Part shown: positions 49,338-58,486 of the stretch, one piece after another
Numbering within the stretch: the stretch's first letter is position 1
How the letters are laid out: each line of letters begins with the position of its first letter
Source of the DNA: Bacteroides reticulotermitis JCM 10512
Lineage (GTDB): Bacteria; Bacteroidota; Bacteroidia; Bacteroidales; Bacteroidaceae
NCBI RefSeq assembly: GCF_000517545.1
Contig: NZ_BAIV01000023.1
Location: forward strand, 1 to 64,000
Length of the DNA stretch: 64,000 nt
Reading direction: 5' to 3'
Position numbers and translations under genes: made by a program
Notes under the pieces: generated by a model
The model's input: the letters and a program-made list of their open reading frames with translations, nothing else
Databases searched by the model: none
Told to the model about the DNA's origin: nothing

Positions 49338-50009
49338 ATGGATTTTTTATTGGATTTTATTCTTCACATTGATCAGCATATGATTAATATCGTGCAAAGT
49401 TACCACGCATGGACATATGCAATCTTATTCCTAATTATATTTTGTGAAACCGGCCTGGTTGTGACTCCTTTCTTACCGGGCGACTCGTTGCTTTTTGTCG
49501 CCGGAGCAATAGCTGCTCTACCCGGTATGCCAATTGAGATACATTTCCTTTCTCTGATTTTATTTATTGCCGCCGTATTGGGCGATTCGTGCAATTATAT
49601 GATCGGGCACTTCTTCGGCCGCAAACTATTCAATAACCCTCACTCGAAGATTTTCAAACAGAGCCATTTGGACAAGACCCACGACTTCTATAAGAAGTAT
49701 GGCGGCAAGACAATCATTCTTGCTCGGTTTGTACCGATTGTCCGCACCTTTGCACCCTTCGTGGCCGGCATGGGGAAAATGCACTATTACTATTTTATGA
49801 TGTACAATGTAGTGGGAGGCGCTGCCTGGGTGGCAATCTTCACATATGCCGGCTATTTCTTCGGTGATCTGCCGTTTGTACAGGAAAATCTGAAGCTACT
49901 TATCGTAGCCATCATATTTATATCAATCTTACCCGCTGTGGTAGAGGTTGTGCGAGCTAAAATGAAATCGCGCAAAGAAAACTCGGGCATACAGTCTGAT
50001 AAGAACTAA
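49338..50009 (+). CDS. DedA-family membrane protein
   Basis: A 223-aa inner-membrane protein (SNARE-associated/VTT domain), from a family linked to lipid-carrier flipping and membrane homeostasis. It shows FCETGLVVTPFLPGDSLLFVAG, the GDSCNYMIGHFFGRKLF segment and RFVPIVRTFAPFVAGMGKMHYYYFMMYN, all characteristic of DedA, with hydrophobic helices at both ends. Followed after about 50 nt by the DUF47-PiT phosphate pair on the same strand. Confidence 0.92.
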   Translation: MDFLLDFILHIDQHMINIVQSYHAWTYAILFLIIFCETGLVVTPFLPGDSLLFVAGAIAALPGMPIEIHFLSLILFIAAVLGDSCNYMIGHFFGRKLFNNPHSKIFKQSHLDKTHDFYKKYGGKTIILARFVPIVRTFAPFVAGMGKMHYYYFMMYNVVGGAAWVAIFTYAGYFFGDLPFVQENLKLLIVAIIFISILPAVVEVVRAKMKSRKENSGIQSDKN

Positions 50010-50058
50010 GAGAGCATCAACAAACAAACATATCAAATTAACTAATGTATTTACATTT

Positions 50059-50705
50059 ATGAAAAATTCTTTTTTTAGTCGGTTTACTCCCAAGGAACCT
50101 AAATTTTTCCCTTTGCTGAAACAATTGTCAGATGTATTGTCTGATTCAGCAGCCGTTCTGGTAGAGAGTTTGCAGCATGATCTGCCCGCTGAGAGAGCAG
50201 ATACTACAAACGAATCAAGGACTTGGAACGTAAAGGTGATAAATTGACACACTTAATTCTGGATGAACTAAGTACGACATTCATCACTCCGTTCGATCGT
50301 GAAGATATCAGCTCTTTAGCTTCATGTATGGATGACGTTATTGACGGAATTAATAGCTGTGCGAAGAGAATTACGATCTACAATCCGCGCCCTATCTCCG
50401 AGAGTGGAAAAGAACTGAGCCGCTTAATTCAGGAAGAAGCCGCTTACATCTCTAAGGCAATGGACGAACTCGAAACTTTCCGAAAGAATCCGGCTCCACT
50501 ACGCCAATACTGCTCGAAGTTGCACGATATCGAAAACCAGGCTGACGATGTTTACGAATTCTTTATCACCAGACTTTTTGAAGAGGAAAAAGATTGTATC
50601 GAACTGATCAAGATCAAAGAAATTATGCATGAGTTGGAAAAAACGACTGACGCTGCAGAACATGTGGGCAAGTTATTGAAAAACCTGATCATCAAATACG
50701 CATAA
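50059..50705 (+). pseudogene. DUF47/PhoU-like phosphate transport regulator, frameshifted as read
   Basis: Cytoplasmic helical-bundle protein (215 aa after repair) that accompanies PiT phosphate transporters. First part: FFSRFTPKEPKFFPLLKQLSD; second part: LERKGDKLTHLILDELSTTFITPFDREDISSLASCMDDVIDGI, the PhoU-like four-helix pattern with EGD-type and DREDI motifs. The frame is lost at about 50195: AGAGCAGATAC should read AGAGCCAGATAC (ERARYYKRIKDLERKGD), again GC to GCC. It is 16 nt ahead of the PiT gene, as usual for this pair. Confidence 0.88.
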
Positions 50706-50721
50706 AACCGCAGCAGGAAAC

Positions 50722-51741
50722 ATGGAATTATTAATAGTTATCATTGTATTAGCTCTGGTATTTGATTATATCAATGGCTTTCATGACGCAGCAAACTCAA
50801 TAGCCACGATTGTATCGACCAAAGTTCTTACTCCTTTTCAAGCTGTTGTATGGGCGGCATTCTTTAACTTTGTAGCATTCTTCATAGCCAAATACATCAT
50901 TGGTGGTTTTGGAATCGCTAATACGGTTTCTAAAACGGTATTGGAAGACTACATCACGTTGCCTATCATCTTAGCCGGTGTTATCGCGGCTATCAGCTGG
51001 AACTTGTTTACCTGGTGGAAAGGTATTCCATCTTCTTCTTCCCACACGCTTATCGGAGGATTTGCGGGAGCGGCCATCATGGCTAACGGGTTTGAAGCGA
51101 TTCAGGTTAACATCATTCTTAAAATTGCTGCTTTCATTTTCTTAGCACCGCTTATCGGTATGGTAATAGCCTTCGGGTTCACTTTGCTAGTCCTTCACAT
51201 CTGTCGCCGCACGCATCCGCATACGGCTGAGACGTGGTTTAAAAGACTGCAACTTGTGTCTTCGGCTCTATTCAGTATCGGACACGGTTTGAATGACTCC
51301 CAGAAAGTAATGGGTATCATTGCCGCCGCCATGATTGCGGCACATTCGCAGGGCTTAGGAATGGGTATTAACAGCATTAACGACTTGCCCGACTGGGTGG
51401 CTTTCTCTTGTTTTACAGCTATTTCATTGGGTACAATGTCCGGTGGATGGAAGATCGTAAAAACAATGGGAACCAGAATCACCCGCGTAACTCCACTAGA
51501 GGGTGTTGTTGCAGAAACTGCCGGTGCTTTTACGTTATACTTAACCGAAATGCTTAAAATTCCGGTAAGTACTACGCACACCATCACGGGTGCTATTATC
51601 GGGGTTGGTGCTACCAAACGTTTATCAGCTGTTCGCTGGGGAGTGACCCAGAGTCTGATGGTGGCTTGGGTTCTGACTATTCCGGTCAGCGCATTGCTGG
51701 CTGCCGGTATTTATACCATTGTATCTCTGTTCCTGAACTAA
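50722..51741 (+). CDS. pit: PiT-family inorganic phosphate transporter
   Basis: Inner-membrane permease of 339 aa with the two PiT repeats: DYINGFHDAANSIATIVSTKVLTPFQA near the start and HGLNDSQKVMGIIAAAM in the second half, plus SSSHTLIGGFAGA and PVSTTHTITGAIIGVGA (GANDVAN-like and P-S-[S/T]-[S/T]-H signatures). Multiple hydrophobic helices. Pairs with the upstream DUF47 protein. Confidence 0.95.
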   Translation: MELLIVIIVLALVFDYINGFHDAANSIATIVSTKVLTPFQAVVWAAFFNFVAFFIAKYIIGGFGIANTVSKTVLEDYITLPIILAGVIAAISWNLFTWWKGIPSSSSHTLIGGFAGAAIMANGFEAIQVNIILKIAAFIFLAPLIGMVIAFGFTLLVLHICRRTHPHTAETWFKRLQLVSSALFSIGHGLNDSQKVMGIIAAAMIAAHSQGLGMGINSINDLPDWVAFSCFTAISLGTMSGGWKIVKTMGTRITRVTPLEGVVAETAGAFTLYLTEMLKIPVSTTHTITGAIIGVGATKRLSAVRWGVTQSLMVAWVLTIPVSALLAAGIYTIVSLFLN

Positions 51742-51896
51742 GATATAAATAGCCCGAAACATAAAACTGTTGCTCGAAAAAGTAACTTGATTGCATGGAG
51801 CTGTCCGCAAAACGATGGCTCCTTTTTGTATCTAGTACGCTGAGGTGCTTCTAGGCTCCTCTCCTAGCTGACGCCAAACTGATTGTTTATGATTGG

Positions 51897-52379
51897 TCAG
51901 CCTTTATCATTGCACTTCAGTTTCTGAGTGAGCCTATCGAGTGCTTTAGCTATTCGGTCTACCTTCGTCTCATCGGTTTTAGCGGAATAGATCCATTTGA
52001 CGTAATTATGCTGTTCGTTTTCATGCAATGAATTAAAGAACTGCAATGCATCAGGCTCGCTTTGCAGGCATAACAATAGTTCTTCGGGAACATCTAACGG
52101 TTCGTTGTCCAGATATAAAATAACATGTGCATAGTCGCCTGCTTGCTTTTTGATCTTCTTACGGATTTCAGCTCTCACGGAAAGGCCCAATTGACCGGTC
52201 CCCATTGGCATTAGGTGATGTTTCTTAAATTCAACACCATCAATACTTCCCCTTACTTTCACCCAACCGAAAGGCGTATGTTTATCTTGTGGTACTTCAG
52301 GGATAACCGTGTAAGTCCACCCTCCTTTTCCGGGTGTTTTCTCAAGCAAGCATTCTCTATCTACCAAGGGTATGTCCAT
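51897..52379 (-). CDS. DUF1905 / YdeI-OmpD-associated-like protein
   Basis: A 160-aa cytoplasmic protein. The N-terminal half (GGWTYTVIPEVPQ, FGWVKVRGSIDGVEFKKHHLMPMGTGQLGLSV) is the DUF1905 small beta-barrel; the C-terminal helices (PDALQFFNSLHENEQHNYVKWIYSAKTDETKVDRIAKALDRL) match the bacteriocin-protection YdeI/OmdA domain. Function is not established for this branch. It stands alone on the minus strand between pit and a Crp-type gene. Confidence 0.82.
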   Translation of the reverse strand: MDIPLVDRECLLEKTPGKGGWTYTVIPEVPQDKHTPFGWVKVRGSIDGVEFKKHHLMPMGTGQLGLSVRAEIRKKIKKQAGDYAHVILYLDNEPLDVPEELLLCLQSEPDALQFFNSLHENEQHNYVKWIYSAKTDETKVDRIAKALDRLTQKLKCNDKG

Positions 52380-52584
52380 TTCATTATGAATTAAGTCTGT
52401 TTACAATCAAGGCATAAATATAGGACTAAAATCCAGGAAGAACAAATAGGAACCAAGAAACACTTACAATCGCAGATTCTACTTCACCAGGCTAATAGAC
52501 CTGTGCTTTTATTTATAAAACGATGGATTAAAGGCAGATAATTTTTAGGAGTTGATAAAATTAGGTAAGTTTGTAAGCAGAATC

Positions 52585-53163
52585 ATGAATTCCTCTTCAA
52601 TGAAAAACATCATTAGCAAAATCAAACAAGTCTATCCGGTTTCGGACGAAGCACTTCAAGAGTTGCAGGCGAATATGGAGGTGCGGTATTATCCCAAAGG
52701 TACTTATTTAGTGCAATCGGGAATGACGGACCGCTTGGTCTACTTCATTGAAGAAGGAGTTACCCGCTCCGTATTCCATCACAACGGACAAGATACCACG
52801 ACTTGGTTCAGTCAAGAGGGCGACATCACCTTCGGCATGGATTCATTGTATTACCAACGCCCATCGATCGAGAGCATCGAAACGCTTACGGATTGCACAA
52901 TCTATGTCATCTATATAGATAAACTAAATGCTCTCTACGAAAAGTATATCGATATAGCCAACTGGGGAAGGATTCTGCATCAGGATGTAAACAAAGACCT
53001 CAGCCACATCTTTGTGGAAAGACTGCAACTTTCGCCTAAGGAACGATATGATCGGTTTAATCAACGGCATCCCGGACTGATTAATCGGGTGAAATTGAAA
53101 TACGTGGCTGCTTTTCTAGGCATCTCTATCTATACACTCAGTCGGGTACGTGCTCAAAAGTAG
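52585..53163 (+). CDS. Crp/Fnr-family transcriptional regulator
   Basis: About 192 aa with an N-terminal cyclic-nucleotide-binding beta-roll (YPKGTYLVQSGMTDRLVYFIEEGVTRSVF, QEGDITFGMDSLYY) and a long dimer helix, then a short C-terminal helix-turn-helix (VKLKYVAAFLGISIYTLSRVRAQK) that ends at the recognition helix, as in Bacteroidota members. No Fnr-type cysteine cluster is present and the residues that bind cAMP are not obviously conserved, so the signal is unknown. The start is uncertain: 52552 (TTG), 52585 or 52600. Followed by the acyltransferase on the same strand. Confidence 0.85.
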   Translation: MNSSSMKNIISKIKQVYPVSDEALQELQANMEVRYYPKGTYLVQSGMTDRLVYFIEEGVTRSVFHHNGQDTTTWFSQEGDITFGMDSLYYQRPSIESIETLTDCTIYVIYIDKLNALYEKYIDIANWGRILHQDVNKDLSHIFVERLQLSPKERYDRFNQRHPGLINRVKLKYVAAFLGISIYTLSRVRAQK

Positions 53164-53216
53164 CTATTTCCCCTCCTTTTTTGCTTTTGAGCAAAAGAAC
53201 TTCTTTTTGCAAGCTG

Positions 53217-53224
53217 TATCTTTG
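53217..53224 (+). promoter_or_regulatory. Putative -7 box for the acyltransferase
   Basis: TATCTTTG matches TAnnTTTG, 33 nt before the start codon. Confidence 0.5.
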
Positions 53225-53257
53225 CCATTTCAAAATATTAACTAACACAAAGAACAG

Positions 53258-54517
53258 ATGTCGAAAATTTCTTCAGCAGCTTATGCAGATACTAAGCCAC
53301 ATTATGACCTTCTAAACGGACTTCGCGGTGTAGCAGCTCTTATGGTCATATGGTATCATGTATTCGAAGGCTACGCTTTTGCCGGTGGTACTATTATTGA
53401 AGGCTTCAATCACGGATATTTAGCTGTGGATTTTTTCTTTATCCTTTCGGGTTTCGTTATCAGCTATGCCTATGACGACCGCTGGGGTAAGAGCTTGACC
53501 CTAAAAAACTTCTTTAAGCGCCGGTTGATACGTCTTCATCCGATGGTAATCATGGGGGCTGTTCTGGGTGTTGTTACATTCTGTATACAAGGGAGTGTAC
53601 AATGGGATGGAACACATATCGCCACTTCAGCAATCATGTTATCACTGCTTTGTACGATCCTTTTCATTCCTGCAGTGCCGGGAGCAAGTTATGAGGTTCG
53701 TGGAAATGGCGAAATGTTCCCACTAAACGGGCCTAGCTGGTCGTTGTTCTTTGAGTACATAGGCAACATCCTTTATGCCTTGTTTATTCGTCATTTATCG
53801 AATAAGATGTTAACCGTATTTGTAGCATTGCTTGGAGTGGGGTTGGCATCGTTCGCTATCTTCGATGTGTCCGGCTATGGAAATATCGGAGTGGGTTGGA
53901 CATTGGATGGGGTTAACTTTACAGGCGGATTATTGAGATTGCTTTTCCCTTTCTCTATGGGAATGCTTCTAGCGCGTAACTTCAAGCCTATTAAGATAAG
54001 AGGTGCATTTTGGATTTGTACCGTCCTATTGATTGTTTTATTCTCGATACCTTTTTTAGAAGGGACAGAGCCTATTTGTACTAACGGCGTCTATGAGGCG
54101 TTTTGTATTATTGTAGCCTTCCCCGTCCTTGTCTGGCTGGGAGCATCAGGAACGACTACCGACAAGAAGTCAACGAAGATATGTAAATTTCTGGGAGATA
54201 TATCTTATCCGCTCTATGTGATACATTATCCATTCATGTATTTGTTCTATGCGTGGCTGATTAAAAATCAACTTTTCACTTTCGGGCAGACCTGGCAAGT
54301 TGCCCTGGTTGTCTACACCTGGAATATATTACTAGCTTATCTCTGCCTGAAGCTCTATGACGAACCCATACGCAGATATTTGGCGAAAACGTTTCTTGAA
54401 AAAGAAATAAGAAGTTATAGGAAGTGTTGGAATCCTACCAATTTTAGCCTATATTCGCTACGAATGGAGTTAACTGAGCAGAAACGCCCCTTTTTAGGGG
54501 TATGCCAAGCCAAATAA
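53258..54517 (+). CDS. Acyltransferase family 3 (OafA/YrhL-like) membrane protein
   Basis: A 419-aa integral membrane O-acyltransferase that modifies surface sugars. Residues 17-60 (LLNGLRGVAALMVIWYHVFEGYAF, AVDFFFILSGFVISYAY) are the family signature including the catalytic His, and FKRRLIRLHPM is the following Arg-containing motif. About ten hydrophobic segments follow. The last 35 residues lose membrane character and read over a hairpin (CCCC-TTTTTA-GGGG) at 54488-54501, so the true end may be earlier and this tail may result from a small frame change; I cannot show it. No glycan gene cluster is adjacent. Confidence 0.88.
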   Translation: MSKISSAAYADTKPHYDLLNGLRGVAALMVIWYHVFEGYAFAGGTIIEGFNHGYLAVDFFFILSGFVISYAYDDRWGKSLTLKNFFKRRLIRLHPMVIMGAVLGVVTFCIQGSVQWDGTHIATSAIMLSLLCTILFIPAVPGASYEVRGNGEMFPLNGPSWSLFFEYIGNILYALFIRHLSNKMLTVFVALLGVGLASFAIFDVSGYGNIGVGWTLDGVNFTGGLLRLLFPFSMGMLLARNFKPIKIRGAFWICTVLLIVLFSIPFLEGTEPICTNGVYEAFCIIVAFPVLVWLGASGTTTDKKSTKICKFLGDISYPLYVIHYPFMYLFYAWLIKNQLFTFGQTWQVALVVYTWNILLAYLCLKLYDEPIRRYLAKTFLEKEIRSYRKCWNPTNFSLYSLRMELTEQKRPFLGVCQAK

Positions 54518-54624
54518 TGTTACGAACTTTGTATTCAATAAAGATCCCTTGTTTTTGCTATAGGTAGAAACAAGGAAGAAACGCATACACACACAATTTA
54601 TTCATTAATAAAAAACGAACTATT

Positions 54625-54891
54625 ATGGCAACAGAAAATCAGAATGTGAAGTACGTAGTAACCCGATCGCCCAAAAGTATGGGTGCAGCCATTGCCTTGG
54701 CTTTCTTCTTTGGTCCGTTGGGCATGCTCTATGCCACCATCCCCGGAGCAATTGTGATGTTCTTCGTAAACTTGATAGTCGGGCTATTGACATTGGGACT
54801 TGGTCTGCTTATCACCTTTCCCATCGGTATTATATGGGCGGCCGTCGCCACAAGTACATACAACAAGAAATTGATTTCCGGACGCATGTAG
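54625..54891 (+). CDS. Small two-helix membrane protein
   Basis: An 88-aa protein with two transmembrane segments (about residues 20-43, SMGAAIALAFFFGPLGMLYA, and 47-75, FFVNLIVGLLTLGLGLLITF) joined by a short turn, and a basic end (STYNKKLISGRM). The G-P-L-G-M-L-Y-A turn and twin-helix layout are seen in small TM2-like or YqaE-like membrane proteins, but no firm family can be given. It is preceded by an upstream gap with no clear partner. Confidence 0.68.
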   Translation: MATENQNVKYVVTRSPKSMGAAIALAFFFGPLGMLYATIPGAIVMFFVNLIVGLLTLGLGLLITFPIGIIWAAVATSTYNKKLISGRM

Positions 54892-54959
54892 AAACGCCGC
54901 ATTCTTGTTTGAAATACGCGATGAAATATACTTTCGAAGGGACGACTACTTAGTTTTAA

Positions 54960-55130
54960 TCTATGTCCATCCCCAGAAGCATAATCCAACCCATAAACCT
55001 CTGTGCAATTCATTTTGAACACCATACCATCTCTATGAGCCTCATAATTATATGTCAGGACAGCGGTGTCCGAAGATAGTTGCACAGTGGGATTTATCAT
55101 TTTAGTAAACATTTGATAAAAAGTCAGCAT
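54960..55130 (-). pseudogene. Remnant of a SnoaL/DUF4440-like (NTF2-fold) gene
   Basis: On the minus strand the segment contains MINPTVQLSSDTAVLTYNYE and FKMNCTEVYGLD, the C-terminal strand pattern of small SnoaL/NTF2-fold proteins (INPxVxLYGDxAVLTYNxE...NCTEVY). Only the last 50 residues remain; the expected front is replaced by the DUF3795 gene and the terminal Trp-containing strand has decayed. No start codon or ribosome site belongs to it. I read this as a truncated gene next to small acquired genes. The likeness is from memory of the family. Confidence 0.45.
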
Positions 55131-55134
55131 AATC

Positions 55135-55467
55135 TTAATGACTACCATCCATTTCTGAAAGTGAGTTAAAGTATTTAAGAAAACCATCTGCACCAGATTC
55201 CTTTAGCCTTTGTTGGTTTCCGATGAAATTTTGCCCATACTTCTCCCAATTCTTGGAGAATCTCTTGAATTTGAAGCATGGAAAGGTTTTGCATTCATAA
55301 CAATGGACAATCCCTCTCCCTTCGCAGCACAAATGGAATGTTTTGCACTTTTCGCATCTGGCTTTGTTTATCTCAGCTCCGGGACAAGGTTTTTTCTCTT
55401 TGAGATACATCGGACAGCCGCCACAAAATACGCCGCAAGCAGGAATTCTACCATCATATGGTTTCAT
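55135..55467 (-). CDS. DUF3795 cysteine-rich protein
   Basis: A 110-aa cytoplasmic protein with paired cysteines: IPACGVFCGGCPMYL, KKPCPGAEINKARCEKCKTFHLCCEGRGIVHCYECKTFPC. Ten or more cysteines suggest binding of zinc or an iron-sulfur centre, as in DUF3795. Function is unknown. It overlaps the upstream GNAT gene by 14 nt, so the two are translated from one message; its stop directly abuts the remnant at 55130. Confidence 0.8.
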   Translation of the reverse strand: MKPYDGRIPACGVFCGGCPMYLKEKKPCPGAEINKARCEKCKTFHLCCEGRGIVHCYECKTFPCFKFKRFSKNWEKYGQNFIGNQQRLKESGADGFLKYFNSLSEMDGSH

Positions 55468-55954
55468 TGGGCACTTTTCTAAGTTTGATTAAAGCTAACG
55501 ATTCACCTTGAGAACTCATTCTCCGTTCGATTGCATAAGGAGTATAACCCAACTTGGAATACAGCAAAATGCCTTTTGTATTGGTGTTGAAACAAGAAAG
55601 ATGTATGTCCAAAACATTGTATCTCTCCAAAGCGATACGTTCCATGGTTTGAATTAAGAATGCTCCAATCCCTTGATTGCGGTATTTTGAACTCACAACA
55701 ACATTTCCAATGGAGCAATAATGGTTCTCTTCTTTTTCATAGAAATTGGCAAACCCGACAATTTCGTCGTTCAGCAAAACAACTGTCGAATCAAAACGAT
55801 TATTAACTGCTGTTTTCAATTGGCCTTCCGTCAATGGATATTCTGCCTTCGGAAACATGAAGAATAGCTCTTCGGCATTTTGAGGAAGTTTTCTAATTGA
55901 TTCGAGATCAGCAATTTCTACAGGCCTGTATGATAAGTCGTTGATTATTTGCAT
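55454..55954 (-). CDS. GNAT-family N-acetyltransferase
   Basis: A 166-aa acetyltransferase. SIGNVVVSSKYRNQGIGAFLIQTMERIAL contains the acetyl-CoA pyrophosphate loop (R/Q-x-x-G-x-G/A) as YRNQGIGAFL, and LSCFNTNTKGILLYSKLGYTPY is the following beta-strand region. The substrate is unknown. Its 3' end overlaps the start of the DUF3795 gene by 14 nt. A short reading frame (55967-56101) precedes it on the same strand. Confidence 0.85.
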   Translation of the reverse strand: MQIINDLSYRPVEIADLESIRKLPQNAEELFFMFPKAEYPLTEGQLKTAVNNRFDSTVVLLNDEIVGFANFYEKEENHYCSIGNVVVSSKYRNQGIGAFLIQTMERIALERYNVLDIHLSCFNTNTKGILLYSKLGYTPYAIERRMSSQGESLALIKLRKVPNETI

Positions 55955-55966
55955 GACATATCGGTT

Positions 55967-56101
55967 TTATTGGTTTTTCAAATACCTTTTAAGCAGTACT
56001 TTCATGATGACTTTATGGAATGGCTTTACAAACTCTTCCCCATACATGATTGCAATGTACTGCCAAATTTCTTCGCTATTTAAGTACTCATAAGTAGCCA
56101 T
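55967..56101 (-). pseudogene. Short reading frame, probable gene remnant
   Basis: A 44-residue frame (MATYEYLNSEEIWQYIAIMY... to ...MKVLLKRYLKNQ) upstream of the GNAT gene. The frame can be read back only a few codons before a stop, with no ribosome site, so it looks like the tail of a longer protein. I recognise no family. It lies on the same strand as GNAT and DUF3795 and close to another remnant. Confidence 0.3.
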
Positions 56102-56202
56102 AAGTGCCACTTCATCACTAAATAAGTTCCGCTACAAACAGGATACAAATGTATGATAAAAACTAACAGAAACAAATAGCAATCCGTAAATTCACAAAAA
56201 CA

Positions 56203-56237
56203 AAAATCCCTGCAAACTATTTGTTTACAGGGATTTT
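56203..56237 (-). terminator. Terminator of dnaK
   Basis: On the minus strand AAAATCCCTG pairs with CAGGGATTTT, extended by AAAC/GTTT with a 6-8 nt loop and T-rich tail, 32 nt after the dnaK stop. Confidence 0.8.
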
Positions 56238-56268
56238 CTATTATTTATTGATTATTTCTAATCTCCTT

Positions 56269-58170
56269 TTACTTCACTTCTTCGAAGTCAGCATCTTGAA
56301 CATTATCTCCATGCTTGCTGTCGTCTTGCTGACCAGCACCTGCGTCAGGACCGGCTTGCGCACCTTGTCCGGACTGTGCATACATTTCAGCACTTGCAGC
56401 TTGGAATGCTGTATTTATCTCTTCCATTGCAGCATCGATAGCAGCTAGATCTTGTGCTTTATGAGCTTCTTTCAGTTTTTCCAAAGCAGCTTCGATCGGA
56501 GCTTTCTTGTCAGCAGGAAGCTTATCTCCCAATTCTTTCAACTGATTTTCAGTAGAGAAAATTACGCTGTCTGCCTGATTAAGCTTATCAATCTTTTCAC
56601 GTTCTTTTTGGTCGGCATCTGCATTAGCTTCAGCTTCTGACTTCATACGATCGATTTCTTCTTTGCTCAAGCCGCTGGAGGCTTCGATACGGATAACTTG
56701 TTCTTTACCTGTAGCCTTGTCTTTTGCGGAAACCTTCAAGATACCATTTGCATCGATATCGAATGTTACCTCTACCTGAGGAACACCACGGCGAGCCGGA
56801 GCAATACCTGTCAGGTTAAACTGACCGATCGATTTATTCTGTGTAGCCATCGGACGTTCACCTTGCAATACGTGAATGGTTACTTCGGTCTGATTATCAG
56901 CTGCAGTAGAGAACGTTTCGCTCTTCTTACAAGGAATCGTTGTGTTAGCGTCAATCAACTTCGTCATAACACCACCTAAGGTTTCAATACCCATTGACAG
57001 CGGAGTAACATCCAATAATACTACACCTTTGATTTCGTCTGTCAAAACAGCTCCCTGAACAGCAGCTCCTACAGCTACCACTTCATCCGGATTAACTCCC
57101 TTAGAAGGAACTTTACCGAAGAAATCTTCTACTTGCTTCTGAATAGCCGGGATACGTGAAGATCCACCTACGAGGATTACTTCATCAATATCAGAATTGC
57201 TCAATCCGGCATCACTCATCGCCTTCTTACATGGTTCAAGACATGCTTGGAATAACTCATGAGCCAAAGATTCGAATTTAGCACGAGTTAATGTTTTAAC
57301 CAAGTGCTTAGGTACACCACCTACTGGCATGATATACGGAAGGTTGATTTCGGTACTTGCAGAAGAAGACAATTCGATTTTCGCCTTTTCAGCAGCTTCT
57401 TTCAAACGTTGCAGAGCCATCGAATCCTGCGTTAAATCAGCACCTTCTTCACTCTTAAACTCCTGAGCTAACCAGTTGATAATTACCTGGTCGAAATCAT
57501 CACCACCCAAGTGAGTATCACCGTTGGTAGAAAGTACTTCGAATACTCCACCACCGAACTCCAGAATTGAAATATCGAACGTACCACCACCTAAGTCGAA
57601 TACGGCGATCTTCATATCTTTGTGTGCCTTGTCCAAGCCATAAGCTAAAGCTGCGGCTGTCGGCTCATTCACAATACGTTTAACTTCTAATCCTGCGATC
57701 TGTCCGGCTTCTTTTGTAGCCTGACGTTGAGAGTCAGAGAAGTATGCGGGTACAGTAATAACTGCTTCAGTCACTTCCTGTCCCAAATAGTCTTCAGCTG
57801 TTTTCTTCATCTTCTGAAGAATCATGGCCGAAATTTCCTGTGGAGTATACAAACGTCCGTCAATATCAACGCGTGGAGTGCTGTTATCACCTTTCACCAC
57901 TTTATATGGTACACGCGCAACTTCTTTTTGCACTTGATCCCAGTTCTCACCCATGAAGCGTTTGATAGAGAAAATCGTACGTTCCGGGTTTGTGATAGCC
58001 TGACGTTTAGCTGGATCTCCTACTTTACGTTCGCCTCCATCAACGAAAGCTACTACAGAAGGCGTTGTACGCTTTCCTTCGCTATTTGCAATTACAACCG
58101 GTTCGTTGCCTTCAAATACAGAAACACAAGAGTTTGTTGTTCCTAAGTCAATACCAATAATTTTTCCCAT
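56269..58170 (-). CDS. dnaK: Chaperone DnaK (Hsp70)
   Basis: Complete 633-aa ATP-dependent chaperone. IIGIDLGTTNSCVSV, VPAYFSDSQRQATKEAG, VFDLGGGTFDISILE, VGGSSRIPAIQ and the substrate-domain stretch DVTPLSMGIETLGGVMTKLI are all as expected. It ends with the Gly/Gln-rich acidic tail and DADFEEVK, the EEVK/EEVD-like end of bacterial DnaK. No dnaJ or grpE lies next to it, and no CIRCE inverted repeat is visible upstream. Confidence 0.99.
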   Translation of the reverse strand: MGKIIGIDLGTTNSCVSVFEGNEPVVIANSEGKRTTPSVVAFVDGGERKVGDPAKRQAITNPERTIFSIKRFMGENWDQVQKEVARVPYKVVKGDNSTPRVDIDGRLYTPQEISAMILQKMKKTAEDYLGQEVTEAVITVPAYFSDSQRQATKEAGQIAGLEVKRIVNEPTAAALAYGLDKAHKDMKIAVFDLGGGTFDISILEFGGGVFEVLSTNGDTHLGGDDFDQVIINWLAQEFKSEEGADLTQDSMALQRLKEAAEKAKIELSSSASTEINLPYIMPVGGVPKHLVKTLTRAKFESLAHELFQACLEPCKKAMSDAGLSNSDIDEVILVGGSSRIPAIQKQVEDFFGKVPSKGVNPDEVVAVGAAVQGAVLTDEIKGVVLLDVTPLSMGIETLGGVMTKLIDANTTIPCKKSETFSTAADNQTEVTIHVLQGERPMATQNKSIGQFNLTGIAPARRGVPQVEVTFDIDANGILKVSAKDKATGKEQVIRIEASSGLSKEEIDRMKSEAEANADADQKEREKIDKLNQADSVIFSTENQLKELGDKLPADKKAPIEAALEKLKEAHKAQDLAAIDAAMEEINTAFQAASAEMYAQSGQGAQAGPDAGAGQQDDSKHGDNVQDADFEEVK

Positions 58171-58424
58171 GTTTGTTATCTTATTAATTTATTATTATTC
58201 GATTTATTAATATTCCAGTTTCAAGGCTGAATAATTATCCGTCTAATCGGATTCTTTTCAACCAGACGCTTACTAAAAAACAAACCGTGTGCCAAAGATT
58301 GAACCGCCGGAGTAATGACACGGTCTCTGCCAAAACGACAGAAATCGAGCGTAGTATTCTGCCAGAGTAACGCATCGGACAGAAGGATTTATACGAACCG
58401 GCAGCCCTCCTTTTCTACTTCTAC
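58171..58424. other. Upstream region of dnaK
   Basis: About 250 bp without a gene between dnaK and the META-protein terminator. No TAnnTTTG box in the minus direction and no CIRCE element were found; the dnaK promoter is not evident. Confidence 0.45.
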
Positions 58425-58461
58425 AAAAAATCCCTGACATACATAAATATATCAGGGATTT
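58425..58461 (-). terminator. Terminator of the META-domain gene
   Basis: On the minus strand AAATCCCTGA / TCAGGGATTT forms a 10-bp stem with a 14-nt loop, followed by TTTTTT, 26 nt after the stop. Confidence 0.85.
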
Positions 58462-58486
58462 ATCGTTTTCGGAATATATCCGCTTC

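Noticed and set aside
54729..55193. A 154-aa minus-strand gene
   Set aside because: Its 3' half is antisense to the small membrane protein and its 5' end overlaps DUF3795; only the middle 50 residues resemble a known family, so it is listed as a remnant.
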